NCBI RefSeq assembly: GCF_042477335.2
Contig: NC_091245.1
Coordinates: 30,080,501-30,144,500 of the forward strand
Origin: Ovis canadensis
Lineage: Eukaryota > Chordata > Mammalia > Artiodactyla > Bovidae
Length of the DNA: 64,000 nucleotides
Direction of reading: 5' to 3'
Shown here: positions 37,201 to 49,010 of the stretch, piece after piece
Layout: the number at the start of each line of letters is the position of its first letter
How positions within the stretch are numbered: the first letter of the stretch is position 1
The notes under the pieces: generated by a model
Databases searched by the model: none
What the model was told of the DNA's origin: nothing
The model's input: the letters and a program-made list of their open reading frames with translations, nothing else
Translations under genes and position numbers: made by a program

Positions 37201-40200
37201 AGCCCTCTGGGTGGAGCGGAGGGAGGGGAGGGTTAGTGACCCTCAGGCCAGTCTCCCTCTGCTGAGGAGAGTGATGGGGTGGGGCATGAGCAGAGGGGCA
37301 GTGTCTCCCTTCTGCTGCAGGCTCTGGCTTTACCTTCTTACTTACCGAGAACAGACTCTCAGAAACCATAGATTGTTTTGGCCTCTCAATTCTATGAGGT
37401 GGCCATTATTGTTCCCATTTTACAGATGAGGAAACTGAGGCTTGGGGATTTTTGTCTTGCCTTACAGCGAATTAGTGGCAGCCAGATAGGTGTGACCCTA
37501 AATCCCACACAATGGTGATGACTACTACGCTAGTAAACAAGAGGCATAATGATGGCCAAGGCACAGCCCTGGGGCCTTGCCACTTTTTGGCTGAGTGACT
37601 TTGGGCACTTGACCTGCCTCTCTTGGCCCCATCTTTGAAATACAGATATGGTGTATTTCAAATACAGCTTCAGTGGAAGGGCTAAATGAGATAATAATCG
37701 TCTCTTGGCATCTGTGGGGAACTGGCTCCAGATCCCCCTCAGACATCAAAATCTGCAGATGCTCAAGTCCCTTATATAAAATAGCATATTTGTTTATAAT
37801 GTAAGACATTCTCCCATATACTTTAAATCATCTCTAGATTACTTCTAATACATAGCATGTAAATGCTATGTCAATACTTGTAAATATAATGAAAGTGAAA
37901 GTGAAAGTCTCTCAGTCCTGTCTGATTCTTTGCAACCCCATGGACTATACAGTCCTTGGAATTCTCTAGGATTGTATAATATAATGTAAATGCTATGTAA
38001 ATAGTCGCTGGTGTGTGACAAATTCAAGTTTTGCTATGTGGGGCTTTCTAGAATTTTTTTCCTGAATATCTTCAAACCACAGTTAGTTGAATCCACGAAT
38101 GTGGAACCTGTGATATGGATGGCAGACTTTATAAGCCAAGCACTAAGAACAGAGCCTGGACCATAGCAGGCCCTCTATAAGCCTTTGCCATCATTGGTAG
38201 GAAGCGCTTCCAAAAGCACCAGAGACCAACTCAGGCATTTTGCGCCCATGACCTCTTTTGGTCTTCATAGAAATCTATGAAAGGGGTGGTGGTGTCGGGC
38301 CCTTTATACAGATGTGGAAACTGAGGCCCAAGAAGTGCAATCACAAGGCCAAAACTTACAGTCAATACCAGACCATACCTGCCTTCATCCTTGGAAGTGC
38401 CAAGTGCTGTCTTGCCGAAACACGGCAGCCCTGGAGGGGTGACCTGACTTGGTCCCCTGTCCCCACCCCTGAAGCCGTGATGATTGTGCTCAGAAGTCCA
38501 GGTTGCAGATCCAGGATCTGTGGCCAGGGCTCTGGGACTTTCTCTGTTTTGCTTGGGGAAGGAGGTGGTGATGGTATTTTCTGTCCCTGGCACCCAGGTG
38601 ACGAAATGTCCCAGGGGATGGAGGCAGATAGACCCTTGGTGGGTATTGGGAGCAGCCTCAGGACTGGTCACACGGAGAGAGCTGCTGGAATAGAGCTGGG
38701 GCTCAGGTCACCCTGAGCCTGGGCTCCTCCCTGTCACTCCCCAGCCCTGGATCATAGAGCAGTGGAGAAGGCGGTGCTTGGAGCCCCAGCCCCTTCCCTG
38801 GGTCTGTGTCACCCAGGCAAGCCAGCCAGTGTCTGTGCCTTAGCCTCCTCCAGCAGCTCCCAGAGTTCCAGCAAGGACTCGATGAGCTAACCCATAGAGC
38901 CCGGCCCGCAAGGACCACTCAGTCGCTGGGCCCTTGCTGCTGTGTCCTCATCTGAAAAATGGGAACGACCACTCGGCTTCAAGGGGTTGTTCAGAATAAA
39001 CAGCATAAAGCCTTCAGGCCACAATCTGGAACCCAGCAAACTCCCAGTTAATCCAAACCGACCTTCATTTGGTAGTTGCAGCCTTGGGGTTCACTTTGGA
39101 GACACGGGGAGAAAGGAACGCTGGCCTGAGTATCTGAGCTCTGCCACTCAGCTTACCTTGCTGGGCCTCAGTCTCCTCATCCATGAATTGGGTATAGTAA
39201 TCGCTCCCAGAGGCTTCTTGGAGATCAGGGGAGACCCGCTGCTCAGAACAGGTGGGCCAGGGGACAACACAGAGCGAATCTTTGCCTACCTGCCTATTCT
39301 CTCTCCTGCTGTCTCCTGCACCCCCATTCAGCCCCCAGCCCCCCTACGTCAGGCTGTGGGAGGCAGCTGCCTACGACCAGAGCCTGCCTGACTTCAGCCA
39401 CATCCAGATGAAGGTCATGAGCTACAGTGAGGACCCCCGCCCCCTCCTGGCCCCGGAACCCGGACAGCGGCAACCAGGAGCCAGCGATGGAGGAGAAAGT
39501 GGCCCTCGTGACCCTCAGGGCTGGTTGGAAGCCGCCGTGGTCATCCACAGGGGCTCAGACCAGGATGAGGGAGAAAGAGACCCAAGTCAGGGCAGACACA
39601 GGTGAGTGTGCAGAGCAGAGGGGTTCTGGGGTGAAGGAGGAGGGGGTGTGGGCCACTGAGGGTGATGGGGACCCTGGGCAGGAGAGAGGCTGGGGACACC
39701 CTGAGGAGACACGTGGGTCTGGGCTTAGTCACCTGGGCGTGGTTCAAACCCCAGCTCCTCCTCTGTGTAACCTTCAAATGCTCCTCACCTTGCCAAGCCT
39801 GTTTCCTCACGTGGGGATAATCACTCCTATCTCAGAGTAGTTTGGACTCTCACCATGAGGAGCCAGGCAGGGAGCCAGAGGACCTGAGTTCAAATCCAGG
39901 CTCTGCTGCTGACGTGCTCTTGGCCTCGGGCAGGTCACTCCACCCCCTCCCCAACCCCCCACCCTGTCCCCAGCCATTCATGAACGGGAACATGAATATT
40001 CCTCATTCAAGCCTGTAGTCACTCACCCACCAGCATCCCTGGGCGCCTACTCCCTGCCAGGCCTTGACAGCCCCACCCTGAGGAAGCCCCTTGTCCAGCG
40101 GGGGGAAGACGAAGGAATGGAAGGCGACGCCCAGTGTGACAGGGGCGGTAGTCCCAGAGGAGTCCCTGAGTGGTTGGAGAGGCAGAGGAGTGACCTGGTT

Positions 40201-40875
40201 TGGATAACATAATGACGGTCCATTTCTTGAGCACCTACTATGTGCCAGGCCTCATGCAAAGTGCTTTGCACTCATTCTTTGCTATAATCCTCAGGGAGAA
40301 CCATAGGAGCGAATGCTGGTATTTCTCTCATTTTACAGGGGAGGAAACTCAGGCCCAGACAGGTGAACTCACCTACCCCAGGCCTTGCAGCTCGTGGCTG
40401 GGGTTCAGACCCAGGCAGTCTGACCCAGGGCTACCCTCACCCTCTCTGCCTTTACCCCTGCAGCTCCCCGATCTGTCCCCAGGGTCCTGCACCCTTGGCT
40501 TCCTTCCAAGATGACCTGGACGTGGACTCCAGTGAGGGGAGCAGCCCCAGCCCATCTCCACCTGAGGAAGCGGAACCTCAGCCCCCGCCTCCAGAGTCCT
40601 GGACCTGCAGGTGCCAGCGGGACCGCTTCCATGACTTTGCCCTGATTGATGCCCCCATGACGGAGGATGTGCCTCCAGAGAAGCAGCGACGGGAGGCAGC
40701 CGTGCCTAGCTCCCAGCAGAGGTCCCCAAGGACAAAAGAGGAAGAAGAGGCTTCAGACACAGGCACAGAGGGGCCAGCACAGGAAGAGGAAGACCTGTAC
40801 TATGGGCTCCCTGACAGCCCCGGGGATCCTCTCCCAGACAAGGAACTGGGCTTTGAACCTGAGGCCCAGGGCTGA
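31031..40875 (+). CDS. BSND: BSND, barttin, ClC-K chloride channel beta subunit (four exons)
   Basis: Joined exons 31031-31207, 37090-37190, 39332-39601 and 40464-40875 give 960 bases and 319 residues; human barttin has 320. Barttin traffics ClC-Ka and ClC-Kb to the basolateral membrane of renal tubule and inner-ear cells and opens them. Two membrane segments span about residues 9-26 and 33-51. Arg8, altered in human Bartter syndrome type IV, is present. The palmitoylated pair Cys54 and Cys56 lies in the motif SMCQCYPK. The PY motif PPYV has its tyrosine at residue 98, as in human. The acidic tail ends [10 protein letters not shown]...GFEPEAQG. All joints are GT/AG and in frame, with no damage seen. 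Confidence 0.97.
31371..31395. repeat. (CATC)n microsatellite
   Basis: About six CATC units in BSND intron 1. Confidence 0.9.
31850..32060 (+). mobile_element. MIR SINE
   Basis: Sense MIR in BSND intron 1: TCTGAGCCTCAGTTTCATTT, CTGCAAAATGAGGCTCCTAT and the downstream GTTTTTATGGAGAACAG region. Confidence 0.65.
33474..33678 (-). mobile_element. Bov-tA SINE with 11-bp duplication
   Basis: Antisense copy in BSND intron 1 with an (AAGT)n lead. Perfect flanking duplication ATATGGGGGTA at 33463-33473 and 33679-33689. Confidence 0.93.
33720..34110 (+). mobile_element. Ancient LINE-like interspersed repeat
   Basis: Same repeat type as 26400-27030: GACATTTCAGGCAGAAGGAA, CCTGGATGCCATGCTGAGGA. Heavily diverged. 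Confidence 0.5.
34850..34970. repeat. Degenerate (GAT)n tract
   Basis: Imperfect runs of GAT and GGT triplets (GATGGTGATGAAACGATTAT, GACTATGATGATGAAGAGGA) in BSND intron 1. They read as acidic codons but there is no exon. Confidence 0.7.
35231..35470 (-). mobile_element. Bov-tA SINE
   Basis: Antisense, with a 14-base local duplication GGCTCCTCTG/GGGCTCCTCTG inside. Head CTCTAAGCCACCAGGGAAGC. Confidence 0.92.
35675..36415 (-). mobile_element. Ancient L1 (L1M-type) 3' end, split by BovA2
   Basis: Antisense text diagnostic of old L1 3'UTRs: ACATAACCTAAAATTTACCA, GGCAACCACCATTCTCCCTT, TCTGTGAATTTGACTATTCT, then after the SINE TCAAGGTTCATCCATGTTGT and TCTGGCCATTGTGAACAGCG. Confidence 0.82.
35909..36188 (+). 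mobile_element. BovA2 SINE
   Basis: Sense dimeric BovA2 from TTGGAGAAGGCGATGGCACC to the (AGC)n end. The second monomer starts near 36050. Near-identical ACTTCAT flanks mark the target duplication inside the old L1. Confidence 0.93.
37090..37190 (+). CDS. BSND: BSND exon 2
   Basis: The acceptor TGCAG ends at 37089. The exon encodes [14 protein letters not shown] and AAEMK and ends in phase 2 (AG of Ser93) before the donor GTGGGT. Compared with human, two residues are gained after STK and two are lost at the exon 3 junction. Confidence 0.96.
37690..38135 (-). mobile_element. Tigger-like DNA transposon fossil, split by SINE
   Basis: Phrases typical of a non-autonomous Tigger (TcMar) element: CAGATGCTCAAGTCCCTTAT, TTTAAATCATCTCTAGATTA, AATGCTATGTAAATAGTCGC and the terminal TTAGTTGAATCCACGAATGT. 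A SINE fragment at 37889-37975 interrupts it. Family and strand are assigned from memory. Confidence 0.6.
37889..37975 (-). mobile_element. Bov-tA/BovB tail fragment
   Basis: Antisense (GAAAGT)n, CTCTCAGTCCTGTCTGATTC, and CCATGGACTATACAGTCCTT; truncated after about 85 bases. Confidence 0.82.
39332..39601 (+). CDS. BSND: BSND exon 3
   Basis: The acceptor CCCCATTCAG ends at 39331. The exon completes Ser93 and encodes the [10 protein letters not shown] motif, [20 protein letters not shown] and [11 protein letters not shown]. The PY tyrosine (residue 98) is a known site controlling barttin surface expression. It ends in phase 2 before GTGAGT. Confidence 0.96.
40215..40385 (+). mobile_element. 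L2-type LINE 3' fragment
   Basis: TTGAGCACCTACTATGTGCC, GTGCTTTGCACTCATTCTTT, CATTTTACAGGGGAGGAAAC: the common L2 3' end, in the third intron of BSND. Confidence 0.7.
40464..40875 (+). CDS. BSND: BSND exon 4 (terminal)
   Basis: The acceptor TTACCCCTGCAG ends at 40463. The exon encodes [32 protein letters not shown] and the conserved [10 protein letters not shown]...[10 protein letters not shown] ending, with TGA at 40873-40875. The tail is cytosolic and acidic. Confidence 0.97.
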
Positions 40876-42359
40876 CATGGAACTGCTCCTGGGGTTTCAA
40901 TCTGGCTCCACCACCAATCTCCGTGTGACCTCACAGGGCTTCCATTTCACAAACTGCAAAATGGGGTTTGATTTTGCAGACTCTCAGTGGGCCGAGAGCA
41001 CTTTGAGAACCACACAGAGAGGAGATGATTACATTACTGGGCCATTGCTGTTTCGATTAATACATTTTTGGGGAGCTTTGAAGGTAATAGGATTTGTTGA
41101 GAAGATTCGCAGCAGCCAGGGCCCTCAAGCGCCTTTATAGCCTCACCTCAAACCTAGCCTCTGACCAGGAACCCTCCTTGGTGCTGCCCCTGGGTCCCTC
41201 ATCCCCTGTGAAAGGCCCTCAGGGTTCTCATTCCTGATGAGTCTTTTGGTCCACTTGATGGATGGCGAAATGGGTCTTCATTCAGAGATGACATCTGGTC
41301 CTACATCCTTCCTGTAGCTTCTGTTCTGGGATCCAAAACCTCCCATGAGTGACCTCTGCTGACCTTCCGACTTTCTCCTGGTCAGCCCACCCCACACTCA
41401 CCCTGTGCCTTATGCCCTTGCCAAGCTGTCTTCTCCACCAGGATGCCCTCTGTCCCTGTCTGCCTGGCACATTCAGGCGCATCTTTCAAACCTCTGCACA
41501 GACCTCCCTCTTCTGAAGGCTCTTCCTGATGTCGCTGCTTTTGGACCGAGTTAGTCCTGGCCCTTCCACATTTATCTTGGAGTGTGGCTGCCTGCTCAAG
41601 ACCAGTACCTTTGATTCACTTGCCTTGGTCTCTTCTATGCTCAACTGGTAGTCCCTGAGGTTGTACAGGAGTGAACAGAACCCGGAAGGCTTTTGCAGGG
41701 AATGCCCCATCCCTCATTCCACTGACTCTCAGACTCCTGACTTAACTCATTTTGTTCTGGTGGCATTTATGGAGCATCTACTGTGTGCCAGATGGTAAGC
41801 TGGGATCTTTAGGTGGAAAGAGACACGAACTGATGACAGTTCTCACCCTCAAGGGGCTCACAATACTCTGAGCCTGGCATCTTGTAGGTTAGACACAGAG
41901 TGCAGAGCAGAAACTGAGGTGGGAACAGAGGAGTTAAAAACTGTCCCAACAGAGTGACACCCACAACCACTGCAGCCACGGAGCCCAGGAACAAACGGCT
42001 CTGGCTGTCTGAGCAGCCCCTGAAGGTATGGCAGCATCACTGAGTGATGCTTTCTTAGGCTGATCTCTGCAAAGCCCCTCTGGGCCCTAGCATGGGTGGT
42101 ACCACTTCAGCCCCGGCCCCCACAATCAGAGCGGGCACCCTGGGCCTCTTAGGAGGGCTGACCTTCACCTGGGCCATGCCTCTGGGTCGGGACTGGGGTC
42201 ATGGCCGAGGGAAGGGCATGCCCCTGGCACCCCCTCCCTCTCCTTTCTGGGTCATCGCCTCCTCCAGTAGGAAAGCCCAGCTGTTCCTGTGCTCTGCTCA
42301 TTCACGCAGGGGCGGGGCGACCTGCATCAGAGAGAACACCAGTGGGAGGTTCAAATAAA
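40876..42359 (+). other. Possible BSND 3'UTR
   Basis: AATAAA at 42354-42359 (AGGTTCAAATAAAAAGTTC) is the first canonical polyA signal after the stop and would give a 1.5-kb 3'UTR; a weaker AATACA lies near 41059. An L2-like phrase occurs at 41760-41830. The true end is not decidable from sequence. Confidence 0.35.
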
Positions 42360-43016
42360 AAGTTCTCAGTGTCTAGAATGGTTACCTTCATTCACCTGCA
42401 AATTCTTTTATGTGAACCCTCTTCCCACCCAACGCTGCTTCCGCTGTCCCCCTCTGGGCAGCGTAACCGAGGCGGATCAGTGAGGGGACTCTCTGGAAAG
42501 TGAACACGAGACGCAGCAGTGTGGCCGGCGGGACAGCTGTGCGGGTGGAAACTCGAGGGTGGCCCCTGCCTCCATGTCACACTGCAGGGCACCCCAGACC
42601 TCAGCAGGGAGCCGAGCGTCTGGCTGCCAGCCCAGACCACAGAGAGAAACCTGTCCCAAGGAGGGGCCGGGGACTGAGGCAGGGACACAGATGGCTGGGC
42701 CGGGCTTCCACTCCAGACCAGATCTCCCTTCATCCTGCTGCGTGATTGGGAGACCACATGCCTGGCCTGCCCTGGCAGCCCTCGTTCCGGCCCACTGTCC
42801 CTGCCTAGTTAGACCTTTCACCCTCAAATTATCCCCTCAGGATGATAAATTACACATTCACCCTAATCTGTGACCTTGGGCTTGGACCTCACTTTCCTCA
42901 CCTGCAAGAGGGAGGTGATGGATCCTTGTGTTTGCGTTTTGCAGGGTGGGTGGGAGAGGTGGGGGTTTGATGGGATCCTTCTGCCAGTGCCCTGCAGGAG
43001 AGGGCCACCAGGAGCT
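42360..43016. other. Intergenic DNA downstream of BSND
   Basis: No gene or named repeat is supported. Overlapping open frames on both strands near 42400-42830 have no family match. Confidence 0.5.
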
Positions 43017-43027
43017 CACCTGTGGTT

Positions 43028-43203
43028 GTTTATTGTTTGGTCGCTAAGTCGTGTCGACTCTTTGGCGACCTCCATGGAATTTCCCAGGCCAGAATACCGG
43101 AGTGGGTCTTCATTTCCTTCTCCAGGGGATTTTCCTGACCCAGGGATCAAACCTGCGTCTCCTGCCTCTCCTGCATTGGCAGGGGGATTCTTCACCACTG
43201 TTC
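43028..43203 (-). mobile_element. Bov-tA SINE (left arm of inverted pair)
   Basis: Antisense copy with perfect duplication CACCTGTGGTT at 43017-43027 and 43204-43214. Confidence 0.93.
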
Positions 43204-43239
43204 CACCTGTGGTTACTTGTTGGGTTTGTTACTCATTGC

Positions 43240-43452
43240 GGGCTTTGCAGGTGGCTCAGTGGTAAAGAATCCACCTGCCAGTGCAGGAGACATAGAAGAT
43301 TTGGGTTTGATCTCTGGTTCGGGAAGATCCCCTGGAGTAGGAAATGGCAACCCATTCCAGTATTCTTGGTTGGAAAATCCCACGGACAGAGGAGCCTGGT
43401 GGGCTCCAGTCCATGCGGTTGCAAGAGGTGGGTATGGCTGAGCACGTGCACA
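43240..43452 (+). mobile_element. Bov-tA SINE (right arm of inverted pair)
   Basis: Sense copy with perfect 15-bp duplication TTTGTTACTCATTGC at 43225-43239 and 43453-43467. It lies only 36 bases from the antisense copy, so the two can pair as a hairpin. Confidence 0.94.
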
Positions 43453-43467
43453 TTTGTTACTCATTGC

Positions 43468-45955
43468 AGTGAGGGGAGAAACCCCAGGGGATCCATGAGG
43501 TGTCACTGTAAGAGGCTGTGAGAAGGGACTTAAGGGATATGGGCTTGTCCGAGGTGACTGAGGGGAGGGTCTATGGAAGCGGGTCTCTGCTCTAGACTGG
43601 ATGCCATTGGGGAGTGGGGCTGATCCCATGATGGGGCATCTTGATTAAGATCGTACATGGAAGACCAAGCTAAGGATGTAGCTGACAAAGAAGCAGAAGT
43701 CAGGCTCCAGCCAGGAGAGGCTGTGTAGTCGCTGATGTAGCTTGGACAGTGTTCCTGTTTGCTGTGCTCGGCCATGGCTACTGAGGGGTCTGGACGTGTC
43801 ATGACCCATCACAGTCACAGAGTGCTTATCTGATTCTGATATTCTGTGAAATTATTCAAGTTCATCAGACCATTGGGGCCCAGGTGTGAGGGCCTCTGGA
43901 ATGGGCCCTCTCGTTGGCTGATTAACTGGGAAGGCAAGGTCTTCATGCAGGTCCCTGGGGGTGGGGGTGGAGCCGAAAGGAGTGACCTTGGCAAACCCTG
44001 GGCTTCCCTCTCTCAGCCTCAGGCTCCAAATTGGCGTACCATGGCAGCATTCCTGCTCTTTCCACCCCTCATCAGCTCAGAGGCACTTTTGGAAGTTTCC
44101 ATTCTCTGGAGAGGGGTAGCCCCTGCCCTTTACTGGGGAAGAGTGAGCTGGGACAGTGAGCTTGGGCCCTGTGATTGCCCGCTGTGACCTTGGGCATGTG
44201 GTGACCCTCCCTGGACATCTCTCCCTGTGTTCTAAATGATTAGATGGAGGTGGACAAGATTCCTCTTCTACTCTTGGTCCTTAAGCATGATGCCAGACAC
44301 TCTCACACCAATTTCCCCATTTAGCCCCTGCAACGGCCCTGAGGGACAGATCTGTCAACCCTACATTGCAAATGTTTGCTCTAAATCCCAGACTCTCAAG
44401 TCAGAAAGACCTGGGTCTTCACTCAGCCTCTGCCAGTTCCTTGTTGTGTGAACTTGAATAACTCACTGCCCCTCTCTGAGCTTCAGCGTCCGCGTTTATG
44501 CAGTGGGGAAGATACTACCAGCCTCTCAGGACGTCGTGAAGAATTAGTGGGTATGACGCCTCCGACACATCATAGGTGCCTGAATAGTGTCCGTGTCCTT
44601 CTCTCTCATCTGCATAGTGGGGATTAACTCTATCCCCCTAATAAACAGGGCAGTAGGTGAGTGGATTTGCCAGGGAGATCGTGCATGTGAAAGCTCTTTG
44701 CAAAGGGTACAGAACACGCCCAGTGTGCCAGGTGCTCGGGGCAGGGGAGCTGACGGCAGGCAACAGGGAGCTAAGCGTCGGGAGGAGAGCCGCGTGCTGA
44801 GAAAGTGGCAGGGTCCCAGGAGCAGGGGTGAGGTGAGCAGGACTGCTTGTGCCTGGGCAGACGGGGCAGCCCACAAAGTTACTACGCATGTGCAATGTGT
44901 CGCGTGCTGCCCGAATGGGACCCTCGCACCAGCCCTGAGAGATGGGCATCCCAGGGGACTGGAGAATGGACCCCAGAGCCTGTGCTCTTCTTCCAGTGCC
45001 ACTGGGTCCACACATGTAACAAGACCCATAATTACCTATGCTGTGCTCACCTTCATTTCACCCTCACAGCCTGCAAGGTTGGCGTGCATCCCCAGGTTAC
45101 ATATGGGGAAATGGACTCTGAGAGGCTGAAGAGTATGCCCATCCTCCCAGAGAAGGAGTCAGTGGAGGAGAGGAGGTGTTGCTGTAGGGCCTTCCATTCC
45201 TGGCAGGAATCATCCAGTTTTAGTCCCAAGTGATCCCAGCCCTGGTGAGGACAGGAGACACACCCCAACAGTCCAGGCAGCAAGGTTGCCCTGAGTGTCT
45301 ACCTGTGTTGGCCCTCAGGACAGACGCATCCCAGCTCCCCCACCTCTCATGGTCCCTACGCCCACAGGATAAGGCCAGACTCCTCGGCCTGGAGCTGAGC
45401 CCTTTTTAGCCAATTTGCCCACCACTTCCTCCAGTTCGGTAGCTGCTGGAAACCTGTCTGTCCACCCCTTCCGCTTCATGCCCTTCCTCCCCTTCTCTGT
45501 CGTCCCTGCAGGCTGTTGCTTGGAGCCTGAGCTGGCTTGCGCTCCCTCCTGGGGCAGAATCCCACCCTGTCTTCTGCATCCTTCCCAAAGGGCGTGCACT
45601 GCTCTGGTCTCTGTGCCCCTAGTTGTGAGTGTGCCAGTCTTCTTGCCTGGACTGGGGTGTCCTTCAAGGACAGGGACCTCTGCCTACCCACGTTTCTATC
45701 TCAGGACTTAGCAAAAGCAAGCGGCAATAGTGCTGGTAGAACAGGATGGAATTGACCCAAATTGAACTGAACCACATGGCCCCTCTGAAGGCTTGTGGCC
45801 CAGTTGCACAGACTACATATCACAGGGATGAGGAACTCTGGCTTAAGCATAACCAGTCCTGGGTTTGAGACTGGGCTTCCCCCAAAAGCTGTGTGACTTT
45901 GGTTACGAGGCTGACCCTCTCTGGTCCTCAATTTATCAATAAAATGAGATTAACA
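43468..45955. other. Intergenic DNA
   Basis: MIR-like text at 44390-44580 (CTCAGCCTCTGCCAGTTCCT, CTCTCTGAGCTTCAGCGTCC) and an L2-like piece at 45040-45130. No gene is supported. Confidence 0.5.
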
Positions 45956-45959
45956 CTAT

Positions 45960-46240
45960 CTGCTGCTGCTGCTGCTGCTGCTGTGTCATGTCAGTCGACT
46001 GCTGTGTCCGACTCTGTGCGACCCCAGAGAGACGGCAGCCCACTAGGCTCCCCCGTCCCTGGGATTCTCCAGGCAGGAACACTGGAGTGGGTTGCCATTT
46101 CCTTCTCCAATGCATGAAAGTGAAAGTGAAGTCGCTCAGTCGTGTCCAACCCACAGCGATCCATGGACTGCAGCCTTCCAGGCTCCTCTGTCCATGGGAT
46201 TTTCCAGGCAAGAGTGCTGGAGTGGGGTACCATTGCCTTC
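45960..46240 (-). mobile_element. BovA2 SINE with (CTG)8
   Basis: Antisense BovA2 whose terminal triplet run is eight CTG units (45960-45983). Two monomers are visible, the second from about 46128. Near-identical TAACACTATCT and TAACAATATCT flank it. Confidence 0.92.
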
Positions 46241-48165
46241 TCTAACAATATCTACCTAATTGCATATGAAGGTTAGACGGGATCATGCATGTCGAGTGCT
46301 CAGAGTGTATCTGGTGAGCCCTCAGTAAACGGTAGCTATCCTTTGCAGAGAAGAGGGGATTGTGCACAGTGTGTAGACATCAGGAGCCAGAGTAGACTTG
46401 GAGTTGGCATCCAAGCCCCATACAATCAGCACTTCCCAAATGCAGGTCCATGGACCCAGCCAGGCTAGTGGCATCAGACACTCCTGGGAGTCTTTAAAGG
46501 CCCAGTGCCCCAGAACCCCCACAGAGGTTTGGGGTGGTCTGAAATGCGAATAGGCAAACCAGGTAATTCCACAGGGGAGAAGGGCTTAGTCTTTTGTTTT
46601 TAAACCGATTATCAAGGACTGAAATGGTTGGAAGAAGACCCACAGAAGGTGGGGGTGGCAAGTCAGAAATTAAATAGGTTGGATGAAGGGGTATATAGGG
46701 TGAATAGGTGTATCTCAGGCAGAAGGCATGGTACATGCAAAGGTCCATAGGAGGGAAGGAGGAGGGATGGTCCCAGGAACCTGAAGGAGACTAGCCTGGC
46801 TAGAGTGATGGCAGACGGGGTCAGAGAATGAAGCTGGAGCTTGGTTGTGGGGCATCTTGAATTCCTACTGCAGAGCTCAGATTCCATGTGATGGACAAGT
46901 GGAATCCACTGATGGTTCTTGAGCAGAGGAGAGACATGAAGAAGGGAATCGTTAGGACATATTCTAGTTAGTAGGTGCAAAAGAGGGTGGAAGAGCACAT
47001 ATCAGTGGCGAGAAAGCCAGCTTGTGGCCTGTGGCAGGGTTTCAGTGCCTAACCTGACCTGTGAAAGGTTTTTTCCACCGTGAAGGGAGAACTGAGTGGA
47101 TGGTAGGTCAAGACTGAAGCTTGGTGGAGCCAACGCCCCAGATTCCTCGTTGCTGACTACAAGCCCAGCCCAGCAGAACAGGACACCATGTGGCGGAGGC
47201 TGGACCTTTAATCCAAGTCTCCAGAGCCCTGTCCAAGACAGTGCTCAGTTCAGAGAGAGCCCAGGGGAAGAGGGGCGAAGGTCTGAGTGACGCAGGCAGT
47301 GCCCAGGTCAGATAACGAGCTCCACAGGAGATTCTGCAGATGGAGAAAACTCCCAAGCCACCTGCACATCCTCATGTTAACCTTGAAGAGAGCAGACCTA
47401 GCTAGGGTGGTGGGTAACTGGGCAACTGCATGCTTTAGAGCCTGTTCTGCCGGCCTGGAGTCAGAGAGGGGTCAATTTCATTCAGTCAGCCATTTGTTAC
47501 TTCATTCACTCATAAGCACACTCTAATCACTTGCTTGGTGCCACCCTCTGTGCCAGGCAGTACGGGCAGAGAGATGTGTGGGACCCAGGCCTGTCCCCCT
47601 AGAGCCCCCACTTCCCTGAGGTAGCTGCAGAATGAACCGTGACAGGTCAAAGTTGTTTGTGCTGGGCAGAGGGAGGCACAGCGGGGTCTGATCCCACCTG
47701 GAGAATCAGTAAAATCGTCTCAGATTTGTCCTGAGCTACACCCTAAGGGTTCACTCAGGGAGAGTAGCCTGGACGGAGGCTGGAAGCCCTAAATCACCCC
47801 AAGTCAGCTGAGGAGTGACCAGGGGTAGATGCGAACGGAGCTTAGGATGGAGAGGATGGCTGGAGAGGACACTGGTGGGTGGGTGGGGAATTGATCAGGA
47901 AGGGCTGTGGATGCCACCCCGAAGCAAGTGGGAGAGCCCCAGGGGGCTGGAGGACAAACACACAAGTAGAGTCTCCACGGGAGGAAGACCTTGTAACACG
48001 CAGAGGTGCCCAAAGAGTGGCGGCAACATCTTACAGACAGAGCTCACAATCCTTCAACAGAGAGAGCGCGCCACAAATCAGACAGGAAAAGAAAAGGAGC
48101 TCACTCACAGGAAAGATCTGTGACCACGTAAAAGAGACAAATGGAAACATGTCAACCTCAGAAAG
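46241..48165. other. Intergenic DNA with old repeat
   Basis: 46640-46990 is a diverged copy of the repeat at 26400-27030 (CTCAGGCAGAAGGCATGGTA, TTCTTGAGCAGAGGAGAGAC). No gene is supported. Confidence 0.45.
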
Positions 48166-48560
48166 AATCAAGGGAATGCGCTTTAAAACATCAAGAAACC
48201 ATGTTTCACCCTATAACACTGGCGACATTTCACAAAGACAGTAACAGAAGATGTGGAGGAACAGGGCAATTTCTTACATCCCTGGTGGGAACAGAAATGA
48301 TAAGAGGTTTGGGGAGGAATGTGGCAGCCTGTGCTAAGAGCCTCAGCACATGGGTGGCTGAGATTCTGCACTTCCACAGGAGGGAACTCATCCTAAGGAA
48401 ATAGATGCACCAAGATGTACTTAGGGAGGTGTTTGCAGTGGCAGTGTTTATTATAGCTCAAACATGGAAAGAATCTAAACCTCCAGCAATGGGAGAAATG
48501 TTGCAATAATGAGGCTACAGCTCTGCGAGGGAATGGTGCACGGCTGTTAAAATGGAAACC
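48166..48560 (+). mobile_element. Ancient L1/HAL1-like fragment
   Basis: Sense text typical of an old L1 ORF2 end: CATCCCTGGTGGGAACAGAA, ACTCATCCTAAGGAAATAGA, GTGTTTATTATAGCTCAAAC, GGTGCACGGCTGTTAAAATG. No open frame. Confidence 0.65.
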
Positions 48561-48754
48561 CTCCTGGTTGACTCACACCCCATTCCCCAGCCTCTCCTTG
48601 GTAGCATGTGGGATTGTTGTACTTGTGAATTTCGAGGATGACTTTCTGCATTTCCCATCTGATGCTAAGCCCCATGAAGGCCAGTTCTTTATTATGTTTA
48701 ATATTGTGTCCTCGGTACTGACTTCAGTAGTTATCAAATGACTAAGTCTGTACT

Positions 48755-49010
48755 TATTTTTAGTGTGGTAAAATACCCATAACATAAAACTTACCATCTT
48801 AAGCATTTTCAAGTGTACAGTTCAGTGCTATTTAGGTCATTCATATGGCTGTGCAACTATCTCCACCACCCGTCTCCTTATTCATCTGCTCAAACTGAAA
48901 CTGCACCCATTTAACGGTAACGTCCCATTCTTCCCTTCTTGCTCTCCAGCAACCACCATTCTACTTTCTTTCAATTTCCCCCTTTATCCCTGTCCCCCTG
49001 AGTCTGTATT
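48755..49010 (-). mobile_element. Ancient L1M-type 3' fragment
   Basis: Antisense: TGGTAAAATACCCATAACAT, CAAGTGTACAGTTCAGTGCT, CAGCAACCACCATTCTACTT. A relative of the element at 35675-36415. Confidence 0.75.

Noticed and set aside
45960-45983. Pathogenic-type CTG repeat expansion
   Set aside because: It is the normal terminal triplet run of a BovA2 SINE, only slightly longer than in neighbouring copies.
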